From Crocinitomicaceae bacterium (GTDB taxonomy: Bacteria > Bacteroidota > Bacteroidia > Flavobacteriales_D > Crocinitomicaceae): a stretch of DNA of 64,000 bases. This document shows positions 15,834-24,711 of this stretch, one piece after another. Within the stretch, counting starts at the first letter, position 1; each line of letters begins with the position of its first letter. The notes under the pieces are model-generated. The model saw nothing but the letters and a program-made list of their open reading frames with translations, was not told the DNA's origin and did no database searches. The stretch covers positions 615,072 to 679,071 of the forward strand of contig JADJEU010000002.1 of assembly GCA_016709005.1 (NCBI GenBank), in the 5' to 3' direction. The position numbers were made by a program, and so were the translations under genes.

Positions 15834-18794
15834 TTAGTGCACCAAAACAAAAGCAGCCCAATAATATGGATCGTACTTTTTGCGCATGATAACTTGTGTT
15901 TCTGAAAAGGCAGTTTGTATATCTCCTTTCTTAAAGAGAAGTTTGTAAAAAACTTGCATAAATTCTGCTGTTTCTTTATCCGGTACTTGCCAAAGACTCA
16001 TGATAATAAAATCTGCTCCCGCCATTTTGAAAGCCCGCTGAAGTCCATATACGCCTTCACCGTCTACAATATCTCCTAAGCCGGATTCACAAGCTGACAT
16101 AACGACAAGTTTTGTTTGAAACAAGCTTAAATTTAAAACATCCAAGGCAGTGATGATTCCGTTATCTTCTGCTTCATTTTCGTTGCCATTCCAATAATCA
16201 TTTGCGCCTGCAAAAATCAAACCTGAGCGCATCAATGGATCTTGGCTGTTCACATATACATCTGTCGCCCGGCTCATTTGCGATCCCCTGAAAGTGATTT
16301 CACCCGACTCACTTGAATCGATAGCGCTTTCCCAGGTTTTCAAAGGATCTGGAAAAAAGAAACCATGCGTAGCAATGTGAAGTATATTGCTGCCTGGTGC
16401 AACTTTCACAAAATTTGTTTTTGTGGCATTCTTACCCGTTAAGTAATTTACTTCACCTTTAAACTTTTTAAATGATGAAACCAGGCCATCTGTTTCAGCT
16501 TTTGTTCCACTCAAATATTGCCAAGGATAATTAGAACTTGAATCACTTGAATAGACAATACCCCCAAACAATCCGATCTTAGAATTTTCAGCAGGATCAA
16601 AACTCGAATCGTGATTGAAAGAAGCTGTCGTTATCATAAATTTCATTTCGAGTTGATCTATCAAATAAGCGCCATCGTTGTTGCTCAATCCAGCAAATGA
16701 AATCTTATGTAATAGTCCAGATGGTGACAAATTCACCTTTCGCACACCAACTAAAGTTGGCTCTAAAGGAAGCCAAATAAGATTGTATAATACCGGATTT
16801 CGTTTCAATTTGGTGCCATACACTGACTCAATATTCTTATTATTGGTACTGATTCTAATCGCTTCAAGCAGTTGATTCTCTTCAAAGAGAGGAATCATTT
16901 CAGGAAAATCTGTACCCGGCTTTAATACCAAAGCACAATACAAAGTACTGTCCTCATTTACTTTAAAATCAATGAACTCTATCAGCACTTCATCCTCTTC
17001 CAGATCTGCTTGCAATTCAACCCAAGACTCGTTCATCACAGCATTCATCTCAGCAAAACCGAGCACCTTTTTAGTAAATTCTTTCTCCAATAGTTGAGCC
17101 TTTTCTTCAAGAAGCACAGGATCCTCTGTACGTTTTTCAATTGGCATGTTATACAGATTCACTGTCTTTTTCTTCAACGAAAGCCAGGTATCGTAATCAT
17201 CCAATAACTGATCATCCTTGCTTCTGATAATAAGTTGACGAACAAGCGAACTGGATTTAAGGAGAATTCCTTTTGTATTCAAAGCAACATTATATACTTC
17301 GCCTACAATAGAAGGATTTTCTTTTTTACGTCTTAACGCGAAATGATAAAACTCGTCATAACCCACTATGACCTTGTCCAGATATAATCCTTTTTCTATC
17401 TCAGACATAAACGTGAATTGTTCTTTTATCAATTGATTTTGATAATTAATCAGTTCCAAATAAATTGTTTCAGCCAGATCAAAATTTCCGCTTTTATCAG
17501 CTATAAAGGCAACTTTTCTAAGTATAGGCCCATACTGTTGATGTTTATTTCCGATGCTCCTTTGAACCATTTCTAGTCCTTCATTTGCAAGTTGAAAAGC
17601 CTCAGCCAAGAATCCGGTATGATATTTAACGGTAGCCAAAGCCAGCAAAACACTTCCGTACTCATAGCTCACTACTCCATGCGTTGTAGCATATTTGTCC
17701 CGCGACATAAACAGGTATTTTTCTGCCGCCGCATAGTTGCCCATGCCCGAATAAATAGTACCAAGAATTGAATGTGACTTTGAAACCTCACGGTGATTTT
17801 CGGGTAGAAATATCTTCTGTACCTCAATTACATTTAGCAGATATTCCTCGGCTTTCGCAAACTCTTTAGTTTTGCCGTATAAAACCGCAATGTTCATGCA
17901 GTTTGCCAGATACGTTGATGTGTCACGCGAAATCCCAATTTCAATTGCCTGCAGCTGCATCTGCTCAGACTTTTTGTAATTCCCCATGTCAGAATAAAGT
18001 ACAGCCAGATTATTAAGAGCCGCACCCCATTTTGGATGATCTGAGCCTCCATTTTTTAAGATCAACTCATACAACTTCAAATAATACACTTCAGCCAATC
18101 TTAAGTTGCCTATGTGCCGGTATAATCCACCTAAATTATTATACACAATAGCATTTTCCATAGGATCTGAGCCGAAATTGTGTTCATTAATACGCAATGC
18201 TTCAATGTATGCTTGTTCTGACTTTTCAAATTGGCCAAGATCTTTATACACGCCTCCCAGATTCCCAATTACAATTGCCAGATTAGGTGCATTCACACCG
18301 TGCAAATTTCTATAAATAGCAATCGCTTCTTCGATCGAAGATTGAGCTCTGGAATAAAGACCTACATTTCGATACACGTTACCAACATTATTCAAAATTG
18401 AAAAACAGCCTTCCGCAGCCGCGGGCACTGTTCTGCGAATTGCGAGCGCCTCGAGATAGGATTGAATGGCGCTATCAAAATTTTTGAGTTTTGTATACAG
18501 ATCTCCTTTATAAGACAAAACTGAAGCATAAGCCGTATCCGTTTTTCCATTTGTTTGTTCAACAAAAATTTCGAGATTATTCAGAACACTGAGTGCACCC
18601 GTTAAGTTTTTTAAAGCAACTAACGAATCAGCCTTTTTATATTCATTTTCTATAAACTGATTATTGTCGTTTGTTTGCGCGAAACTCAGAGAACAAGAAA
18701 TGAAAAGTACAAGAACGAATATAAATTTAGCTGGTGCTAAAATGAAATTCAAAAATTTAAATTCATTTTGGATTAAAACAGAAAAAAGGGGCAT
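15834..18794 (-). CDS. TPR-repeat protein with C-terminal CHAT protease-like domain
   Basis: About 986 residues. A hydrophobic N-terminal signal (FIFVLVLFISCSLSFAQ) is followed by roughly ten tetratricopeptide repeats (for example FDSAIQSYLEALAIRR, YSRAQSSIEEAIAIYRNL, FEKSEQAYIEALRINE), then a CHAT caspase-like domain. The catalytic pair is visible: His in LHIATHGFF and Cys in VMSACESGLGD, with the family motif GVYGLQRAFKMAGADFIIMS and WQVPDKETAEFM. CHAT proteins are caspase-fold peptidases; some act with partners such as gRAMP, others are stand-alone. The frame extends upstream to 18830, but a -7 motif at 18818-18825 supports the ATG at 18794. Substrate unknown. Confidence 0.9.
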   Translation of the reverse strand: MPLFSVLIQNEFKFLNFILAPAKFIFVLVLFISCSLSFAQTNDNNQFIENEYKKADSLVALKNLTGALSVLNNLEIFVEQTNGKTDTAYASVLSYKGDLYTKLKNFDSAIQSYLEALAIRRTVPAAAEGCFSILNNVGNVYRNVGLYSRAQSSIEEAIAIYRNLHGVNAPNLAIVIGNLGGVYKDLGQFEKSEQAYIEALRINEHNFGSDPMENAIVYNNLGGLYRHIGNLRLAEVYYLKLYELILKNGGSDHPKWGAALNNLAVLYSDMGNYKKSEQMQLQAIEIGISRDTSTYLANCMNIAVLYGKTKEFAKAEEYLLNVIEVQKIFLPENHREVSKSHSILGTIYSGMGNYAAAEKYLFMSRDKYATTHGVVSYEYGSVLLALATVKYHTGFLAEAFQLANEGLEMVQRSIGNKHQQYGPILRKVAFIADKSGNFDLAETIYLELINYQNQLIKEQFTFMSEIEKGLYLDKVIVGYDEFYHFALRRKKENPSIVGEVYNVALNTKGILLKSSSLVRQLIIRSKDDQLLDDYDTWLSLKKKTVNLYNMPIEKRTEDPVLLEEKAQLLEKEFTKKVLGFAEMNAVMNESWVELQADLEEDEVLIEFIDFKVNEDSTLYCALVLKPGTDFPEMIPLFEENQLLEAIRISTNNKNIESVYGTKLKRNPVLYNLIWLPLEPTLVGVRKVNLSPSGLLHKISFAGLSNNDGAYLIDQLEMKFMITTASFNHDSSFDPAENSKIGLFGGIVYSSDSSSNYPWQYLSGTKAETDGLVSSFKKFKGEVNYLTGKNATKTNFVKVAPGSNILHIATHGFFFPDPLKTWESAIDSSESGEITFRGSQMSRATDVYVNSQDPLMRSGLIFAGANDYWNGNENEAEDNGIITALDVLNLSLFQTKLVVMSACESGLGDIVDGEGVYGLQRAFKMAGADFIIMSLWQVPDKETAEFMQVFYKLLFKKGDIQTAFSETQVIMRKKYDPYYWAAFVLVH

Positions 18795-18817
18795 GTTGAA
18801 AATAAGATTGGGTTGAT

Positions 18818-18825
18818 CAAAGATA
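18818..18825 (-). promoter_or_regulatory. Bacteroidota -7 promoter element (TATCTTTG)
   Basis: Minus-strand TATCTTTG matches TAnnTTTG and lies 23 nt before the ATG at 18794 of the TPR-CHAT gene. It overlaps the start region of the longer frame (18830), so it argues for the shorter start. Confidence 0.45.
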
Positions 18826-18885
18826 TACATATTAATAAATGGATGTCTTGAAAAAACGAGTCGAAGTCAAATAAATTAACGCCAA

Positions 18886-19611
18886 TCAATCCCCATTGTA
18901 AATGACAATTGCCACTTCAAACTCTTGAGAAAGCAATGTCACCTCAACACCTTTTATCTTTCCTGTTTTTTTGGCGATTGTTGAAAGTTCATTTTGGAAC
19001 AGATCTTTCATGTAACGCATCACTTGCGGACTAGCACTTCCTTCTGCAACCGTAGTCGAAATTAATTTCCAGTCATTGCGATGCAAGGTTGATGGGCGCC
19101 CCATATCTCTTTCATAATAGGCGCGCTGACTTTGTTTTGAAAAAAGTTTTAAGGATGCGGCAACCAGTTCTTCTAATTCTGGTGTGCTCTCATTTAAAAC
19201 AACTTCGATACGAGTATGATTCCAGCATAAATCACAAAACATTTTCTTTTCATGAATCATTTCATTCCAGCCTTTCAATTCAAAAGGCAATCTTTCTTGC
19301 CAACCCATGAAAACAAAACGATATCTCAAAAAATTAAATGTAAGGTACAGTACCACCACGGCTGAATAAATAAGCAAAACATAAACAACTTGTGATCTTA
19401 CTTCTTCAAAAAAGAACCCAATACAGATCATTGCCGGCAGGACCAGAAAAAATATAAATTTTTGGAATCCCGCAAAACGAACAAGTTTTGTGAAGACCAA
19501 ATAATCATAAGGACCATATTTAGGAAATACCCTTTCCGGACCTTTTGGAGCCTCAGGTTTTGGGTCGTTCTTTTTTGAACGTTCCAGTATCTTTTCTAAA
19601 TCTTTGTCCAT
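18886..19611 (-). CDS. Membrane protein of unknown function
   Basis: A 241-residue protein with a charged, proline-rich cytoplasmic N-terminus (KKNDPKPEAPKGPERVFPK), two membrane helices (about 51-68 and 75-93) and a soluble C-terminal domain of about 140 residues containing MFCDLCWNHTRIEVVLN, DMGRPSTLHRNDWKLIST and KGVEVTLLSQEFEVAIVIYN. I recognise no family. It lies 19 bp downstream of the small 19631 gene, and the two probably form an operon. The TPR-CHAT gene follows in the same direction after 91 bp but has its own promoter motif. Confidence 0.7.
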   Translation of the reverse strand: MDKDLEKILERSKKNDPKPEAPKGPERVFPKYGPYDYLVFTKLVRFAGFQKFIFFLVLPAMICIGFFFEEVRSQVVYVLLIYSAVVVLYLTFNFLRYRFVFMGWQERLPFELKGWNEMIHEKKMFCDLCWNHTRIEVVLNESTPELEELVAASLKLFSKQSQRAYYERDMGRPSTLHRNDWKLISTTVAEGSASPQVMRYMKDLFQNELSTIAKKTGKIKGVEVTLLSQEFEVAIVIYNGD

Positions 19612-19630
19612 ACTTTCTTTTGATTGAAAA

Positions 19631-19954
19631 TCATTTCATAGCAATGTAACAACTTTGACTATACAGCTGCGAGATGTTTTTAGCATCTATCCAATCAAAT
19701 TGGAATTTCACGTATTGCTCAAACTGAGTCTGCAAATTTTGAGGCGATGATAAAATCAGTGCGGCCCGATCATTCACAAACTTATAAGCACTCGCTCTTG
19801 CCTTGTCACATGTTTTTGCAATGCTTATGATTTCTGATTCTGCCAACCCCTTGTACCTTTCTCTTATGCGTGGCTCCAAAGGCATACCGAATGTAGGACC
19901 GAATTCAATCCACATCTTCAGACATACATTTAAAATAGAAGCATCTGTTGTCAT
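19631..19954 (-). CDS. Hypothetical protein, 107 residues
   Basis: A small soluble, mainly helical protein with no signal peptide. Features are EPRIRERYKGLAESEIISIA, KTCDKARASAYKFVNDRAA and a C-terminal FDWIDAKNISQLYSQSCYIAM. No family recognised. It heads a probable two-gene operon with the downstream membrane protein gene (19-bp gap), so it may be its cytoplasmic partner (inference only). Confidence 0.6.
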   Translation of the reverse strand: MTTDASILNVCLKMWIEFGPTFGMPLEPRIRERYKGLAESEIISIAKTCDKARASAYKFVNDRAALILSSPQNLQTQFEQYVKFQFDWIDAKNISQLYSQSCYIAMK

Positions 19955-20107
19955 CTTTCAGAATACGATGTACTAAAAATAGGAAATATCAAATCATCTG
20001 AACAAAATAGTTCACAACAAGCGCTGAACAAAAAACGACAAGTATGATTTGCGTCCATGGGATTGGTTCATCATAAATAATTTAGCTAATTTCACATCCA
20101 GAGATTC

Positions 20108-20839
20108 ATGTCAGACGATCAAACTAAAATACGCCTCAATAAATACATCAGCGATACGGGCATCTGCTCACGCCGCGAAGCCGATAAATTAATTGAACAA
20201 GGCAAAGTAAAAATAAATGGTAAGATTCCAGAACTAGGAACCAAAGTCGGACCCAGTGATCAGGTTACCATCAATGGAAAACCAATCGGGTCTAAAAAAC
20301 CAAACATTTACATTGCACTCAATAAACCGGTAGGAATCACTTGCACCACAGAATTACATGTTGAAGGAAATATTATTGATTTTGTAAATCACCGTGAACG
20401 CATTTTTCCAATTGGACGATTGGACAAACCATCACAAGGTCTAATTTTTTTAACCAACGACGGTGACATCGTAAATAAAATTCTGCGGGCAGATAACAAC
20501 CACGAGAAAGAATATGTTGTGAATGTAGATAAACCGATTACAGCAGATTTTATTGAAAAGATGTCAAACGGATTGCCAGTTCATGGAGTAATTACCAAAA
20601 AGTGTTTTGTTAAACAAGAAGGTAAAAACACCTTTCGTATTATTCTTACACAAGGCCTGAACAGACAAATCAGAAACATGTGTGAGTACTTAGGATATGA
20701 AGTGACTAAACTGAACCGGGTACGCATCATGAACGTCACGCTCAATAATATTCCACTTGGGCATTGGCGCGATTTAACCGAAAAAGAATTAGCTAAAATT
20801 TTGGAACTGGTAGCAGATTCTAAAAAGTCGATCAGCTGA
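20108..20839 (+). CDS. rluF: 23S rRNA pseudouridine synthase RluF
   Basis: A 243-residue RsuA/RluB/E/F-family enzyme that isomerises uridine to pseudouridine in 23S rRNA (U2604 in E. coli). An S4 RNA-binding domain spans about residues 8-70 (IRLNKYISDTGICSRREADK). The catalytic Asp lies in IGRLDKPSQGLIFLT. The C-terminal LNRQIRNMCEYLGYEVTKLN, then RVRIMNVTLNNIPLGHWRDL, is characteristic of RluF rather than RsuA or RluB. The AlkD-like gene follows after 13 bp and is probably cotranscribed. Confidence 0.93.
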   Translation: MSDDQTKIRLNKYISDTGICSRREADKLIEQGKVKINGKIPELGTKVGPSDQVTINGKPIGSKKPNIYIALNKPVGITCTTELHVEGNIIDFVNHRERIFPIGRLDKPSQGLIFLTNDGDIVNKILRADNNHEKEYVVNVDKPITADFIEKMSNGLPVHGVITKKCFVKQEGKNTFRIILTQGLNRQIRNMCEYLGYEVTKLNRVRIMNVTLNNIPLGHWRDLTEKELAKILELVADSKKSIS

Positions 20840-20852
20840 AAATTTGTTTAGA

Positions 20853-21524
20853 ATGATTCTAACGACCATCATCGAAATTTTTCAGGCGGAAGCAAATCCC
20901 GCGCTGGCTATTCCAATGAAAGCTTACATGAAAAATAAATTCGAATACTATGGAATCAAATCACCACATCGACGAGAAATCAGCAAATCAATTTTAAAAG
21001 AATGCAAAACGCTTAGCAGAAAAGAAACCCTAAACCTTGCCAAAAAACTTTATAGTCAACCTCAGCGTGAACTGCATTACCTTGCTCTGGAACTCTTGCT
21101 TCAAAATTTTAAAAACAAGTTGGAAAAGACTGATATCAGCTGGATGGAATGGTTTGTCATAAACAATTCGTGGTGGGATACTGTGGATGTTGTTGCGCCA
21201 AAATTAATGGCACAATACTTTAAAGAATTTCCTCAGGAGCGGAACACAAAAGTGGAAGAATGGATTGCTTCAAAAAATATCTGGTTGATCCGATCAGCCA
21301 TTTTATTTCAACTGAAGTACAAGAAAGAAACGGATCTTGCTTTTTTATTCAAATTGATCTTGCTTGTAAGTAACACCAAAGAATTTTTTGTAAATAAAGC
21401 AATTGGATGGATCTTGCGTGAAAATGCAAAAACACATCCTCTGTTGATTACAGAATTTATTGAGACGCATCAGAGCAAACTTTCAAACCTCTCTGTTCGT
21501 GAGGGATTGAAGCATATCGCTTAA
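20853..21524 (+). CDS. DNA alkylation repair protein, AlkD-like (HEAT-repeat glycosylase)
   Basis: A 223-residue all-helical protein of the AlkC/AlkD family, which excises N3- and N7-alkylated bases. The N-terminus has KAYMKNKFEYYGIKSPHRR, the usual first repeat, and the conserved NNSWWDTVDVVAPK holds the aromatic and acidic active-site residues (Trp and Asp of the WDxVD motif). Later NIWLIRSAILFQL and INKAIGWILRE-like segments (FFVNKAIGWILRENAKTHPL) are also typical. The frame opens at a TTG three codons earlier; the ATG at 20853 is preferred. It follows rluF by 13 bp. Repair specificity is inferred from the family. Confidence 0.88.
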   Translation: MILTTIIEIFQAEANPALAIPMKAYMKNKFEYYGIKSPHRREISKSILKECKTLSRKETLNLAKKLYSQPQRELHYLALELLLQNFKNKLEKTDISWMEWFVINNSWWDTVDVVAPKLMAQYFKEFPQERNTKVEEWIASKNIWLIRSAILFQLKYKKETDLAFLFKLILLVSNTKEFFVNKAIGWILRENAKTHPLLITEFIETHQSKLSNLSVREGLKHIA

Positions 21525-22039
21525 TTTTATTTCATCGCAGTCGAAGTTCACTTTTAAAATTCTAAATCTTCTGTTTTTATCTTTCTCGAGTCTTCAATCC
21601 GAAAACATATTTTGAATAGATTGAGTCAGAAATAATTTTTCAATCAAAATAAAACGCGACAAAATATTTTGGAAGTTGAATTCAAAAAAAAGCAATTTTC
21701 AGATTACGATTTTGACTTTTTAGGATCAAAAAAATGCCTTTCAAAAACTATTTTCAAAAAAAAAGCACGAGTTATCCACATGTTTTTTTTTCTTTTCACA
21801 GGGGTAAAAAAATCAAAAATAATTTCCGATAGAAAAAAAGTAAATCTTCTGAAACAGTTGTAAAATCTATACGTTCATAAGTTGTGAGAAAAAATAATTT
21901 TTCGACAACAGGAAAATAAATGTGGATAACTAACATACATTTTCAACAATTGGTTGTTGGATATTTCAAAACACACTATAAGCATGGAAACAAATTCGCC
22001 TTACATTTGACCCATACTCACCTTAAAATTTTTACAACT
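21525..22039. other. AT-rich non-coding region with two DnaA boxes (candidate replication origin)
   Basis: About 515 bp without a convincing gene, dense in A/T runs. It holds two perfect 9-mer DnaA boxes in opposite orientation: TTATCCACA at 21772-21780 and TGTGGATAA at 21921-21929, separated by about 140 bp of AT-rich sequence that could serve as an unwinding element. A 64-codon Lys/Phe-rich frame starting with TTG inside it looks like chance. No dnaA, dnaN, gidA or parAB is in this window, and perfect boxes also occur by chance inside two genes (32523-32531 and 48855-48863), so origin function is only a hypothesis. Confidence 0.35.
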
Positions 22040-22366
22040 ATGGCAAAAGCAACAGCCAAAAAGAAAGCACCTGCTAAGAAAGCAGTAGCTAAAAAAGCAG
22101 CTCCTAAGAAAAAAGCAGCAGCTAAAAAAGCAGCTCCTAAAAAAGCAGCAGCTAAAAAAGCAGCTCCTAAGAAAAAAGCAGCAGCTAAAAAAGCAGCTCC
22201 TAAGAAAAAAGCAGCAGCTAAAAAAGCAGCTCCTAAGAAAAAAGCAGCAGCTAAAAAAGCAGCTCCTAAAAAAGCAGCAGCTAAAAAAGCAGCTCCTAAG
22301 AAAAAAGCAGCTCCTAAAAAAGCAGCAGCAGCTAAACCTGCAGCAGCTCCAGCAGCTAAAAAATAA
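22040..22366 (+). CDS. Histone H1-like, lysine/alanine/proline repeat DNA-binding protein
   Basis: A 108-residue protein made almost only of Lys, Ala and Pro. After the start MAKATAKKKAPAKKAVAKK it repeats units such as KKAAPKKKAAA and KKAAPKKAAA and ends in AKPAAAPAAKK. This is the composition of eukaryotic H1 tails and of bacterial H1-like proteins (Hc1/AlgP type), which bind and compact DNA. A longer frame starts at 21920, but its 40 extra residues do not resemble the repeat and the ATG at 22040 is clear. The underlying DNA is itself repetitive, so length is expected to vary between strains. It faces a strong terminator. Confidence 0.85.
   Translation: MAKATAKKKAPAKKAVAKKAAPKKKAAAKKAAPKKAAAKKAAPKKKAAAKKAAPKKKAAAKKAAPKKKAAAKKAAPKKAAAKKAAPKKKAAPKKAAAAKPAAAPAAKK
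22078..22330 (+). repeat. Tandem codon repeats encoding Lys-Ala-Pro units
   Basis: Near-identical units (for example GCAGCTAAAAAAGCAGCTCC, then TAAGAAAAAA) recur through the H1-like gene. Slippage or recombination between units would change the repeat number without breaking the frame. Confidence 0.75.
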
Positions 22367-22385
22367 GGAGTATCAAGCACTTACT

Positions 22386-22415
22386 AAAAGGCCGTTCCAT
22401 TGGGACGGCTTTTTT
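22386..22415 (+). terminator. Rho-independent terminator after the H1-like gene
   Basis: Stem GCCGTTCC (22391-22398) and GGGACGGC (22402-22409) with a 3-nt loop and one G.T pair, preceded by AAAAG and followed by TTTTTT. It lies 20 nt after the stop codon. Confidence 0.85.
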
Positions 22416-22537
22416 GTTTGTATTAACTTGTTACACCAACCTATGGTTTGGGTTAATCAATAAGAGCCTAACCTTGGGTTAAAAAAAAATGCCGCCCCAA
22501 GCTTTTGGACCAGCATTTCAGATCTTCAAAAATCCTA

Positions 22538-23791
22538 TTAAAACTTTACAAATCTTGCTTTGCCTGAGTCAAGGCCATCCATCAGTTGAATCAAAAATAT
22601 CCCGGCAGGCAAACTCTCCACATTGATTTTTCTGTCACTTGTGACCCCCTGTAAAACAATTGCGCCGGAAACATCAAAGATCATAAACGCGTATTCCGCT
22701 TGATGCGAATCTGACATCACATGTATGCTTTCTGAAACTGGATTCGGATAAACTGAAAGATTAAAATCAATTTCATCTCCATTCAAACCTAAGTTAGCCA
22801 GTGGCTGATTCACGACAAGATAACCATTATCGCCAACGCCAAATACAACGGTATCTGCATACGAACTCATATCATTTATAGGTTGATCAACAGCTGTGAA
22901 ATTGAAGGTCGTCAGACTCTCAAGTTCGAAGATCAGACCTGTGTTACTGCCTGTAGAAAAAGCACCTGAATAAATCGTACCGCTTCCTGCTTCGTGAAGA
23001 CACAAGTAATCCGGATAATAAAATGTTGCCCAGTTAATATCCATGCTCCAGGTTAAACCTGCATCCTCAGTAACCAAAATTCCAAAACCACTTCCATCAG
23101 GGGTATCATATCCGGCATAGGCTAAGGTGTCATTGATTAACGCAACCGAGGTGAGTGATACACCAGAAGCGAGTCCTGCAGGAATAGTATCCCAATTGTT
23201 TCCTCCATCAGTTGTTCTCAAAATATAACCACTGTAACTTGCCGCCAATCCAAAATCAGTATCTAAAAAATCAATGTCCACGATTCGATTGTCAGCTGTA
23301 TTTGTAGAAGAATTAATATTAGTAGTGGCAATAACACCAGCAGTCATCTTATCAATTTTCTCACCCTCAAAACATGCTGAACCTCCTATAAAACCATTTT
23401 GCTCGTCAAGGAAAAAAAGACCTTCATTAAAACATAAACTGATTGTAGAAAGCTGTGTCCACGTTGTTCCACCATCTAATGTTTTGTATGCACCACCGTA
23501 TGGACCTGTTGTCATGTAGCCGATGTTTTCAGTTACAAATTTGAGATTCAAAATATGTTCATCACCCGGATAAAAAGTTACTCCAGAATAAGTAAGTTCA
23601 TTCCACGTTTCTCCACCGTCGATTGATTTCAACAGGAGACTATCGTTTCCTCCAATGTAGCCTACAAGATTTGTTGGGAAATTTATGGTGTTCAATTTTT
23701 TAGTTGTTCCAGTATTAATTTCATACCAGGTAGTTTGTGCAAATCCAAACCCAATCTGCAAAACAAAAAATGCGAGTGCTAGTTTTTTCAT
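22538..23791 (-). CDS. Secreted YCF48/BNR-repeat protein with T9SS type A sorting domain
   Basis: A 417-residue exported protein. The signal peptide (KKLALAFFVLQIGFGFAQ) is followed by beta-propeller repeats such as GYIGGNDSLLLKSIDGGETW, GYMTTGPYGGAYKTLDGGTTW and SGYILRTTDGGNNWDTIP. The last 80 residues form a type A T9SS domain: YPNPVSESIHVMS, FDVSGAIVLQGV and LPAGIFLIQLMDG ending in RFVKF. It should be moved across the outer membrane by the type IX system and anchored or released at the surface. Function of the propeller is unknown. It is a stand-alone gene between two intergenic gaps. Confidence 0.9.
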   Translation of the reverse strand: MKKLALAFFVLQIGFGFAQTTWYEINTGTTKKLNTINFPTNLVGYIGGNDSLLLKSIDGGETWNELTYSGVTFYPGDEHILNLKFVTENIGYMTTGPYGGAYKTLDGGTTWTQLSTISLCFNEGLFFLDEQNGFIGGSACFEGEKIDKMTAGVIATTNINSSTNTADNRIVDIDFLDTDFGLAASYSGYILRTTDGGNNWDTIPAGLASGVSLTSVALINDTLAYAGYDTPDGSGFGILVTEDAGLTWSMDINWATFYYPDYLCLHEAGSGTIYSGAFSTGSNTGLIFELESLTTFNFTAVDQPINDMSSYADTVVFGVGDNGYLVVNQPLANLGLNGDEIDFNLSVYPNPVSESIHVMSDSHQAEYAFMIFDVSGAIVLQGVTSDRKINVESLPAGIFLIQLMDGLDSGKARFVKF

Positions 23792-23965
23792 AAATACGAT
23801 TTCGTTAATTCAATTGTATCAAAAGCAATCCAGAATCAAATCCATTATTGCCTTGATGCTAAAAGAAAGACGTTACTAAAACAGGAGGCGTTGAAAAAGA
23901 GATTGGGTCAGAATTGAAATCCCAAACTCACTTTTTGTAACAGAGATAAATACTAAAGCTGCATT

Positions 23966-24675
23966 CTAATTGGCAGGCATGGTCTCTTCACTCTTTGGTT
24001 TAAAAACATAGCGCAGTCCAATTCCGGCAGACGGATACATTTCATAAACAGAGAAACTCGAGTAAGCAAACTCGTCGTACATATCATTCGTCTCTTTTTG
24101 TGAAATCGCAAAACGAACCACACCTGTATAATTTCCAGTAAAGTTTAACAGTAAATTATCTGTCACCGGAAAATTGAATGATAAACCCAGGGCAAGTCCT
24201 CCACTGATAAAAGACGTAACGGCAACAGTTGCCGGTTCATTATCTCCGTATGGATTCTCCTGAGTCATGTCCCAACGTGTTCCAGCCGAATCTAAAATGT
24301 GATAATAATTCCAGTTTCGATTTGTAATTGCGCTATAACCAAAAATTGCATCGGCGTGAAAAGTCAGCCACTCATACGAAATTTTACGCTCCATCCCCAG
24401 TCGCAAATCATAGTGATTTCCAAAAGATCTTTCTGGCGTGTTGTTACAATGCTATCATTGGCTGCAAAAATATCCCTGCGCGGAAATTGATATTCATTGC
24501 CTAATGACAAACCCAATCTGAAATAATAATTTTCACCTACCGGTTTTCTAAACTCCAATTGAATACGGTTATAATCTGCCGAATTAAAACGAATACCAAG
24601 ATCTGCATTACGCTGTGAGAAGGACGCAAAAGAAATACTTAGGAACGCTAGGAGGACAATGGCACGATTCAGCAT
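23966..24675 (-). pseudogene. Outer-membrane beta-barrel protein gene with a one-base frameshift
   Basis: Two overlapping frames make one protein of about 236 residues. The first (from 24675) has a signal peptide (VLLAFLSISFASFSQ) and barrel strands such as NRIQLEFRKPVGENYYFRLG; the second ends with YPSAGIGLRYVFKPK. The shift lies near 24430-24455: one extra A in the run complementary to TTT at 24430-24432 would give a continuous reading through RSFGNHYDLRLGMERK. Without it the first frame ends early at 24364. It may be a sequencing error or true inactivation. It resembles other small porin-like barrels nearby; ligand unknown. Confidence 0.75.
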
Positions 24676-24711
24676 AAAGACGTTTTTGTTGATAACGTAA
24701 TTATACGGAGA

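Noticed and set aside
21669..21863. 64-residue Lys/Phe-rich frame with TTG start
   Set aside because: Composition reflects poly-A/T runs of the AT-rich gap; it has no ATG start and covers a DnaA box.
22018..22380. Ala/Phe/Leu-rich 120-residue frame opposite the H1-like gene
   Set aside because: It is the complement of the Lys/Ala/Pro repeat and has no independent support.
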